Shown piece after piece: positions 56,090 through 64,000 of a DNA stretch of 64,000 nt (its first letter is position 1; each line of letters starts with the position of its first letter). The notes beneath the pieces were generated by a model, which saw nothing but the letters and a program-made list of their open reading frames with translations, did not search any database and was not told the origin of the DNA. The position numbers were made by a program, and so were the translations under genes. Source of the DNA: Serinus canaria (lineage: Eukaryota; Chordata; Aves; Passeriformes; Fringillidae); assembly GCF_022539315.1 (NCBI RefSeq), contig NC_066342.1, forward strand, positions 18,121,346-18,185,345. Direction: 5' to 3'.

Positions 56090-56620
56090 GTGTGCACACA
56101 GGATGATAAACGTTGCTGAAATCAGTGGAGAAACTGATGAGGACTATAGTGGGTTTTTTGGCAAGTTATCTAACAAGAAGCAACAGCGCATGCCCAAAGA
56201 AAAAGTTCAAGGAAAGGTAGTCTATAATATCGAAGGATTCAGGGATTACGACCACCAGAGACCCCTTTAGATGACCCTCTAGGACCATAAAAGGACTTCC
56301 AGTAGGAGGCGGATACATGCAAATTAGTTCTAGGAAAAGTGATGTTTATGTATTAGCTAGAAGGCACATTGTAATTAATATGTATGATTATGATGGAATA
56401 AATACCCCATTGTCAAGTTTCCCCACACACATCAGATTAAAGGAGATACCCAGCGCTGATAAAGAATGCCTGCTTTCTAATGCTTCAAATTGTGTTAGAA
56501 AGTTTATTTTCTGGCCGATATCAGTATCATCCCAGGAGTGGACACCCTATAGAGCCAGCGGCACCAGGAACTCTGCAACGACGGTGCTACAGCGCAAGTG
56601 CAAGCCTCTGTCGTGATATG
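56090..56620 (+). mobile_element. Possible LTR-like sequence
   Basis: A CCATAAAAGG box at about 56285 is followed about 110 bases later by GGAATAAATACC and then a block of mixed sequence. The order suggests a promoter-polyadenylation unit. No second copy and no flanking duplication were found. Confidence 0.25.
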
Positions 56621-57254
56621 GTGCCGAGCCACGAGGTAATGGTGGCCACCAGGACAATCAGGATATTGTGGGGCGTGTGGCAACTCCTTGCACTCCCGCC
56701 CCTTTTGGAGCCAGCACTGAAGGTCAGGAACGGAGAAGAATTCTGGAGGTCAACCTGCCCACGCACCTCAGCCGCCCAGCCAGCCCCTGTGCCGGGGCGG
56801 GCCCAGAGCTACTGTCAATGCCCTGCTTACCCTGTCTGCGGTAGCCGTCCGCTCATCCTGTCACATCTTAATGCAGAGGCAGCCAGTACCATGGCCCTAG
56901 TACCTCAGCGGGCCTGGCCAGCCGCCAAGACCGCTTCCACAGGTGCGGTTAGCCACGCCCCCACCACAGAGCCCACTCCCTGCAACGGCAGCTGCCCATA
57001 GCCCCTGCACAGCGCAGGCACGCGCATCCACTGCTACCACCCACTTCCAACTACCACGTCTCCAGTGCGGCCCGCTGTACACGCACAGATGAGGCACGGA
57101 GGGTGAGGCAGCACCACCACGAGGCATGTTGGGAAGTGTGGTCTGGGGTGGGCAGGCCCAGCTGCTGCCGCTCCGCGTCTCTCTGGGCATTACTTTTCCC
57201 CAGGGAGATCGTCCTCCAGATGAACCCTTCTGAGGGCAGGAGGCTTTCCTTGAT
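56621..57254. other. GC-rich stretch, no gene recognised
   Basis: GC-rich sequence with overlapping open frames on both strands (up to 173 and 126 codons) that look like a composition effect. No domain or repeat family is recognisable. Confidence 0.45.
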
Positions 57255-57537
57255 AACCCTGGGAAGCTTGGGGACATGGGCTTGCGGTCATAGCCTGCGG
57301 TGCTGCACCTGGGTCAGGGCAATTCCAGACATGAGTACAGACTGGGAGAAAAAGTCATTGAGAGCAGCCCTGAGGAGGACTCGGGTGTTGGTTGAGGAGA
57401 AGCTCAACATGAACTGGCAATGCCCACTCACAGCTCAGAAAGCAAATCCCGTCCTGGGCTACATCAAAAGCAAGGTGGCCAGAAGGTCAAGGGAGGTGAT
57501 TCTCCAGCTCTACTCTGCTCTGGTAAGACCCTGTCAC
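57255..57537 (+). mobile_element. CR1 LINE internal fragment
   Basis: Sense CR1 ORF2 C-terminal sequence, reading VEEKLNMNWQCPLTAQKANP, then KVARRSREVILQLYSALVRP. It stops abruptly at 57537 where antisense retroviral RNase H begins. The 5' limit is approximate. Confidence 0.85.
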
Positions 57538-57769
57538 TGAAAACTTCAGCTAGACTTTTTATCTTGGGCTTGCTATTCTGGGGTTACATTTGAAAGGTTC
57601 ACATATTTTGAAGGAGCAACTATTAGGATGCTTTTCTCTGCCACCTGTTTAGCAGTTTTATCTGCTAATCAATTTCCTATATTAGTTGGCATATTTCCAA
57701 ACTGATGAGCTACACAATGCATGAGAGCCACTTTAGTTGGTAATCAAACACTTCCTGGTAATTGTCTAA

Positions 57770-59899
57770 TGTTGGGATCTCTAGCTGGTCAGAGTGACCC
57801 CGAGAAAAGTTAAAAAGTCTCTTTTCCCAGCTCGGCACTCAAAGAAGGAGTCAGAGCTCTTCATTCCTTGGTCTCAAGGTTTTTTATTGTATCTTATCTA
57901 TAAAAGTTTTTCTCCTGTCCAGCCAAGGTCTGCTCAGCAAGACAGTCCAAGGCACTCTGCCTGCCCCTGGGGCAGTGTTATGTCTTCATACTAAAAACTA
58001 CGTGTACAATGTTTACAATTACTTTCCAATACCTATCACCTATGTTAGACAGTGAGCTTCTAATTGTCCTGGTTTGAGAGGAACTGAGTTTTTTGGGATG
58101 CTGTGGTCAGACCAATAGGTGCTCAGATTTGAATATTGGCACCTGGTGTGGCCCCTGAGGACATGGATATGCCTCTGAGAACACAGGGAGGTTAAAAGCT
58201 GAGAACTCCCAGGGGGAAGCTCTCTTGGGTTCCATCCATGAAAGAGGTCAGACCTCCCCTGCCTGCAGGCTGGGCAGGGGAGGGGAAGCCACGAGGCCTG
58301 AGTGAGGTAGGCAGAGGCATTGGACAGAGAAGGGAGGTGAAGGCCCCTGAAAGATCGAAGGGTGGAGGAACCCTGAGAGAACCCTGAGAGACATCGGTCA
58401 GCCCCCCCCGGTGCCCCCCACCCATGAGGGAGAGAGAGAGGGAGCCTGTGTCTGTGCTTGTGTCACCTTGAAATTTGATAGCATGGCCTGGCTGAGAAGG
58501 AGAAGGGAGGGGGTGCAGCGAGAAGGTGCCCGGCAGGGCCAGTGTGGGAGTTCTGGACAGGCAGAGCCTGATATTTTAACCCTTTTTTTGGATGATGGAA
58601 ACCTTACAAATGCTGATCCTCCTGGAGCTGAATGAGGAGAGAGATAGAGATGGAAATGAGGAAAATGGGCAAGTGTGATGCAAGTTTGTGCCAAGTGAAA
58701 GATGTCCGAGAGAAGCTGAGAAGAATCCTAGGTGGGAGGAAATGATGGAGTGGCATTTGGCTGGACTTTTCTTGTAATGCCATGGACAGAACCATTTTTC
58801 TTGTGACAAAGAGACTGCATTTAGGGGGAGGCAGTGGCTCAGAGCCAAGAAAGTGCAGTGATGTGATGTGAAGGAGTGCGTGAACAGGGACGACGGGTGA
58901 GGAGGGTGGTGGTGCCCTCGATCTTCAGTGGAGAAGAAGAAGATGATCTCTGTTCTTGAGACCCCGCGGCCTCAGGAGGTGAAATCTGGGGGGGACAGGT
59001 GTCCCAAAAGTGAGAGAATGTGCTCTTTTTGGAATTGGGCAAAACACCCTTAAAAAGAAAACCCTAGAAGCAGCTCTGGTCCATGCACAGTGGTGAGAGC
59101 ACTGGACATGGAAGGGAGATGTCACAATGGCAAATGTTCTCCGGGTGGTGCCACATGTGACATGGAAACACACAAGGTTTCAACTGTGTTTCCTGGGGAT
59201 GCCCATGGTACAAGAGGGACTCCTCTTTTCTTGATGCACTGAGAATTGATTATCTGAAGGGTGGTGATGGACCGAGATTTAGTGATCTGAGGGGTGGTAA
59301 CTGAATTGAGAATCCAAGGTTTTGTCTTACTGTGATGTATTGGAAATTTGGGGGGAGGAGGAGAAATGTTTGGAAGGTTTTCATTCTGAGCTCTGTGTGT
59401 TTCTTTCATTTTTTATATATTGTAAGTTAATAGAGTTTTTTTTTTCCTTTTATTCCTAAGTTGGAGCCTGCTTTGCTCTATTCCTGGTCACATCTCACAG
59501 CAGACACTAGGGAAAATATATTTTCTTGGGGGCACTGGCATTGCGCCAGGGTCAAACCATGGCACTACTCTAAACCAATCTAAAAGTGCCAACATCACAG
59601 CAGAAGATGAAGGCCAAGAAGAAGAAGGAGAAAGGCAGGACACGCCCAGATCCCTCCATCTTGCCCCCCTGAATCCCCATTCTAAAAACCCCAAAATCTA
59701 CTTTTTCACCTTGTGATAAATTCACTATCATTCTACTTAATTTGTCATGGCTTGCAGATCTTCATCTAAGGTTGGTAACTTGCTCCACAGGTCATAATCA
59801 AAACCACAGGCATTTTGGGCTCTGTGCCAGGGTCTCTGAGACCCCTGGCAGGGGTCTTGGCTGCTCAGCACAGCCAGATGGATGTCCTGGGTCCTGACA
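57770..59899 (-). mobile_element. Antisense solo LTR in RNase H of I, holding another LTR
   Basis: GTCTAA at 57764-57769 and 59900-59905 is a perfect 6-bp duplication. In sense it starts TGTCAGGACCCAGG. It contains a block rich in CTTCTTCTT (59609-59640 antisense) and an antisense signal region near 57880, and ends at TCCCAACA. Without the nested LTR it is 630 bp. Confidence 0.92.
58065..59564 (+). mobile_element. 1.50-kb solo LTR, TGTCCTGGTTTGA family (copy 4)
   Basis: Starts TGTCCTGGTTTGAGAGG and ends TCAAACCATGGCA. Flanks CTAAT (58060-58064) and CTACT (59565-59569) match at four of five bases. It is closely similar to 8475-9891 throughout, with the AATAAA equivalent changed to AATAGA near 59431. 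Confidence 0.9.
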
Positions 59900-60555
59900 G
59901 TCTAATAATGTCTCCATATTTGACAGGAGATCCTTGTGCTGGAAAGGAGCCCTCTTTCTTTTCCATGGGCATGTACTACTCCAAATGCATAGTTAGAATC
60001 AGTCCATATGTTGACCTTCTTACCTTCAGACAATTCTAGGGATCACCACAGAGTGATTAACTCAGCTTTTTGTGCAGAGGTAGTAACAGGTTGACTTCAG
60101 TTACCTTGGTTTGGGTCACTACTGCATACCCACATTTCCACTTTCCTTCACACACAAAACTTCTCCCATCTGTGAACAGTTCCCAGTCTGAATCTTCTAT
60201 TGGAGTATCCCTTAAACCTTCTCTGCTGGAGTAAACCTGCTCAATAGTTAGAGGACAGTAATGTTGTAAGGCTTCTTTGCAGTCTGGTACAGATTCAAGG
60301 AACATAGCTGGATTCAAGACAGTAGTCATTTTCAGTTCCACATCATCTTGTTTCAAGAGGAAAACTTGATATTTAGGCATTCGACTTGAGGATAACCAGT
60401 GACCCCCCTTTTGTTCTAAAACAGATATAACCATGTGTGGAACATAAACAATTATTTTCTAGCTCATGGTCAATGTCTGGGCTTCTTCTATTAAAAGGAT
60501 AGTTGCTGCTACAGCTCTAAGGCTGGTGGGCCATCCCTTACTTACATTGTCCAGT

Positions 60556-60989
60556 TGTTAGGAAAAATATCCCACAGCTCTTTTCCACATCCCCAACCTC
60601 TGATGTAACACACAGACAGCTGGTTGGTGAGCCAAAAGACTGAGTTAGCAGAAGAACAAGTTGATAAAACTTGTGTTTACCCCAGAAAGGAAGAAGACAA
60701 GGTCGTTTTCATGGGAACCGAGAGAACAGAGATAAAAAAGGGATATTTGCAGTTAGAGAAACAGAACAAATACATGCCTTAAAAATTTTTGTAAATGCTT
60801 GCCATATATGTTCACACAAATTGCTTTGCAGCAATGAACACGATGAGCGGTTTTATTGTGACCAATGATTTAATTGCATGCTTTGTTTAGAAATGCGCTT
60901 TGTTAATAAATGTATAAAAAGATAACATGCAGCAATAAAAGAGTCTTTTAATATGTTGCTCAGTGTATGTCGTGTCCGTCTCTACAACA
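60556..60989 (+). mobile_element. LTR-like insertion in pol of element I
   Basis: TGTTAGGAAAAATATCCC to CTCTACAACA, with GTATAAAAAG at about 60911 and CAATAAAAGAG at about 60933. It interrupts the antisense pol between the end of the RT connection (LPDLTKPFV, right) and LDNVSKGWP (left), with some pol sequence lost. I saw no flanking duplication. Confidence 0.7.
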
Positions 60990-61064
60990 ACACAAAAGGT
61001 TTGGTCAAGTCAGGTAATACCAACGCAGGGGCTCACATTAGAGCTCTTTTTAAGTCTCTGAAAG

Positions 61065-62470
61065 CTATATGGCATTCTGAGTCCACTGGAATACCTCCTT
61101 AGGGTTTCTCAGGGACTCATATAAAGGTCTTACTAACAGTCCATAATTAGGAATGCATAGCTGACACCAACCAGCCATTCCTAGAAATGTTCTTAACTCA
61201 GATAGTCTCAGGAAATGGTAAATCCTGGATATGTAACATGCTCTTTTGCAATTTGGCCCTTCTTCTTGGATACCCTGTAACCAGCTTGTCACAAAAAGTT
61301 TAGTAAACTTACAGTCATTTCAATGCATCCAGCTTGAGTTCCTGTAGCAATTAAAATATCATCTATATACTGCAGCAAGTGATTTCTTTGTTCTCCTTTT
61401 TCGCTATTTCCAATTCTTTTGCCAATTGGTTTCCAAGCAAAGTGGGGCTATTTTTGAATCCTCAAGGGAGAACAGTCCATGTTAATTGAGTTTTATGTCC
61501 CATTCCATTGATTGCACTTGAGCTAGAGATGACTACTGGGGATATTTCTCCTCAGAGACACCTTCGGCTCGCAGGCAGTTGCTATTAGGCACTCAAAATA
61601 GGCCCATGCAAAGCAGAACTCAGTTTACCTCTAGTGGAAAAGGTCCAGGCGATGGTGAAGAGAAAGAGAGCGGGTTCTGCCGGAGGGTTAAATCCAGAGT
61701 TTATTCCAAGGTATTACAGTTCCGAATCTCAGTACAGCTCCGACAGCCCCGACCGCATGGCTTCAATACCTTTTAATCTCACAGGAAGGTGGGAGGGAGG
61801 ATAGGTGAGCCACCAACCAGGTGGGAGGGGGAGGGTCTCAGGGGACAATGACACCTGGACAGGCCAATGACTCCAAGCCTGAAGAGCATCTTTTGAACTT
61901 CTGCCAATCACACGATACCCTTGCTGGAATGTGGGACTTGACAGACACAGTAATCAGGAATAGGGCAGGGGACAGGCAAGGAGGAAGTAGTCACAGCTGA
62001 GGGACAGGATTTAGCTTTGCACCACAACACATTCAAAGGCAAACAAGGGTTGACTTTCAGTGTCAAGGGATATGCAGATGAAAGCATCCTTAAGATCCAA
62101 AAGTGAACCATTTATCAGATTCCTTAATTGTAGTTAAAAGTGTATAAAGATTTGCTACCACAGGGTGTATGTCTTGCAGTATTTTACTAATAGCACTGAG
62201 ATCTTGCACTGGCCTGTATTCATTAGTATGTGGCTTCTTTACCGGTAGGGTAGGAGTATTATATTCTGACTCACATTCCCCTAGTAATCCATGTTGCACA
62301 AATGTAGCAATTAATTCCTCTAACCCTTTTCTAGCTTCTAATTTCAAAGGATATATTTTTTGCCTTACTAGTCTGGTGTTAGGTTTAAACTGTATTCTTA
62401 CTGGTTCTGCTGCTTTTGATTTCTCTAGAACTCCAGCAGCCCACACCACTGAAGTGACAGCATTTTCCAC
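61065..62470 (-). pseudogene. pol: Reverse transcriptase of element I
   Basis: Frame 62470-62090 gives IQFKPNTRLVRQKIYPLKLE, NTPTLPVKKPHTNEYRPVQD and the start of the palm. The LTR at 61507-62029 follows. Sequence from 61500 to about 61320 carries the LPQGFK region equivalent and a QYIDDILIAT-like catalytic block (near 61365-61340). Frame 61292-61065 carries the connection FLGMAGWCQLCIPNYGLLVRPLYE. Several stops and shifts are present. Confidence 0.88.
61507..62029 (-). mobile_element. Solo LTR, TGTTGCGGTG family (copy 3)
   Basis: In sense it starts TGTTGTGGTGC; flanks CATTCC (61501-61506) and CATTCA (62030-62035) match at five of six. The body shares the ACCTGGTTGGTGG, CCAATCACACGA and TTTTCCACTAGAGG blocks with copies 1 and 2, but the sense 3' end is shorter. 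It lies within the palm part of RT of element I. Confidence 0.85.
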
Positions 62471-62835
62471 CTCCTCTGAGATTCCTTGTTGCTTTTGGTT
62501 GCTGTAGGAACATAAAAAACCTGGGCCTCGAGGGCTTTACTTCCTGAAATACATACTTGTATTTGTCCATTTTCAAATATTTGTGCATTTAATCTACTTA
62601 AAATATGTCTCCCTAACAAAGGCATTGGGCATTCAGGCATATATAGAAATTGATGTGTTAACCACTGTCTACCTACCTTGAATTTTAAAGGCTGGAAAAC
62701 CAGCAGATTTTTATCCTCCCCAGTGGCACCAATGGCATTTACAGTATCTTGGCTAAAAGCTCCTTTACGTGTATTTAGAACAGAGTAAGTTGCCCCTGTA
62801 TCCACCAGAAAATCCACCAGTTCATTCCCCAGCAT
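62425..62835 (-). pseudogene. pro: Protease of element I
   Basis: An open frame of 136 codons carrying VDFLVDTGATYSVLN (catalytic Asp), VNAIGATGEDKNL and FLYMPECPMPLLGRHIL, the standard retropepsin sequence of gammaretrovirus-like elements. The downstream part overlaps RT in another frame, so a shift lies near 62470. The fold motifs themselves are intact. Confidence 0.9.
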
Positions 62836-64000
62836 CAGGGTAATCAGGGATTCAGCTGGAGATTACTCCCCCAGTTCCCTTCATGCTTCATCTACTGTTA
62901 AAAGCCTTGCACCCTGATCAGGGTTGTGCTTATTTCTTCATGGGTAGTCACACTTCCAATTACCTTCTTTTTTACATCTTGCACACTGATTTCTACCTAG
63001 AGGCCGACTATGAGAGCCACCCCTCTCTGGGTTCCCTCGATCCCTTATTTCATATCCTCCCCCCTGGGCTTTCAGACTCATTAAAGCTGCTATGAATTTC
63101 CTATCCCTGCTTTCCTTGACATTCTCTCAGTTATTATATACTTTCCAGGCGGTTTCCAATAATCTGTTTATGTTTCTAGAATCTTCCCCCTCCGGTCACT
63201 GAAGTTTCTTTTTAATATCTGGAGCTGATTGTCCCATGAATAATGCTGCTAACTGTAATGCATCTCCCTCCCTTTCTGGCTCCAAGTAAGTGTACTTTCT
63301 GGCCACATCCATGAGTCACTGGTGAAAATCAGAAGAGGATTCATCTTTTCCTTGGACCACTTGATATGACTGACATATTTATAGCTTTTGGAATAGCATG
63401 TTTCATCCAAATATAACTAATCTTTGATATTGAATCAATAATTCCCTTTGACTCAGGTTTTTAGGACCCCACCAGGGATCTGCAAGAGGGAAATGCCAAT
63501 CCACCATTCCCTGCTGAACATTCTGAGCATGCACTCTCTCAACCTCTTCCCTTGCTATTACTATAATTCTTTCACCTGGAGTTAGCAGTGTACCTGTATG
63601 TCATTCCCGTCTGGAACCCAAGTCTTGACAATGGTTTCAAAGATTTTAGCCACCTTCTCAGGATCTTCCCCAAATGTTCCTGCCAATTCTTTTCAAGATC
63701 TGAAATCTGTCATTGGGAGAGGTACCTTAACTGTAATCAGTCCTTCTGTCCCCATTGCCTGCTGGAGAGGGGCTTGAATCACCGCCTTTTCCTCATTCCT
63801 TCTCTTTCCTCCTTCATGGGTTCTCCCTGCCACCTGACTAAGCCCTTCATTGTTTTCTAAACCCTAAATCCTTTCTTCCACTCCTCTGTCAGCTTGACCA
63901 CTTGTGCTTCCTTCACCTGGAGCTGGAGGAACCTGTTCAGCTGCAGCCTCAGCTCCTCTCTACCTCCTTCCAGGGCCTACCAAGAGTTCAGTTCCTTCCC
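62836..64000 (-). pseudogene. gag: gag of element I, partial
   Basis: From the window edge, fragments of capsid: LTPGERIIVIAREEVERVHA (about 63580-63520), VDWHFPLADPWWGPKN and LSQRELLIQYQ, then a SDFHQWLMDVARKY piece and LEPEREGDALQLAALFMGQS (about 63310-63220). This is the gammaretroviral capsid pattern. A zinc knuckle near 62990-62955 reads C-X2-C but lacks the His and the final spacing. Many stops interrupt it. Matrix lies beyond the window or is in the unreadable 63700-64000 part. Confidence 0.85.

Larger units (their letters stand above)
57538..60434 (-). pseudogene. pol: RNase H of element I, split by LTRs
   Basis: The frame 60434-60057 covers the connection and first part of RNase H (DWELFTDGRSFVCEGKWKCG, with the first catalytic Asp kept). 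From 60050 to 59906 follows a WTDSKYAFGVVHAHG-like piece. After the LTR at 57770-59899 the last part (57769-57538) reads VALMHC, AHQFGNMP and LADKTAKQVAEKS, the RNase H end. It is truncated by the junction with CR1. Confidence 0.88.
57538..64000 (-). mobile_element. Element I: partial antisense gamma-like provirus
   Basis: From the window edge inwards the antisense frames give gag capsid, nucleocapsid, protease, RT and RNase H, ending at 57538 where it meets a CR1 piece. Integrase, env and both LTRs are not in the window. Four other LTR or LTR-like elements interrupt it, at 57770-59899 (itself holding 58065-59564), 60556-60989 and 61507-62029. Confidence 0.9.

Noticed and set aside
56480..57277. 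ORFs of 173 (+) and 126 (-) codons in a GC-rich stretch
   Set aside because: Open on both strands at once, with no motif, signal peptide or splice context; I treat them as a composition effect.
60671..60868. 65-codon ORF in the insertion at 60556
   Set aside because: Within an LTR-like element, low complexity in places and without a known domain.

Overview
The window looks like repeat-dense DNA from a bird, probably a songbird. It has near-complete CR1 LINE sequence with both open reading frames decayed, many endogenous retrovirus (ERV) long terminal repeats (LTRs) that begin TGTCCTGGTTT or TGTTGTGG, and proviruses of betaretrovirus-like, gammaretrovirus-like and non-autonomous types. I found no host protein-coding exon, tRNA or rRNA. 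The density of proviruses would suit a non-recombining chromosome such as the avian W, but that is inference. There is one 500-base assembly gap (44085-44584).

Layout. 1-629 is the edge of a long LTR. 3070-6524 is a complete but non-autonomous provirus (element A) with two LTRs, a 6-bp target-site duplication (TSD), a proline-rich ORF and no pol. 8200-19223 is one old CR1 tail split by an LTR that itself holds a 1.4-kb LTR, and by an 8.66-kb betaretrovirus-like provirus (element B). B keeps gag, pro, pol and env in order and both frameshift signals, but every gene is damaged. 20161-20747 is a solo LTR. 21441 to about 26655 is a near full-length antisense CR1. 27733-30128 is a long antisense LTR.

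30343-43225 is a gammaretrovirus-like provirus (element C). Five later LTRs have landed in it, each with its own target-site duplication: two in gag-pro, two in the RT/RNase H region and one in integrase. It is followed by an RT fragment of a second provirus, an LTR carrying the gap, and an antisense provirus (element E, 44657-52692) that has lost gag and most of pol but keeps both LTRs, a primer binding site, part of pol and part of env. The leader of E carries minisatellites.

52693-57250 holds a solo LTR and two probable LTRs in otherwise unassigned sequence. 57538-64000 is the gag-pro-RT-RNase H part of another antisense gammaretrovirus-like provirus (element I), itself split by four LTRs, one nested inside another.

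The genes do not act together as a host pathway. What the window records is a sequence of insertions whose relative order can be read from nesting. All retroviral genes are described here as decayed copies.
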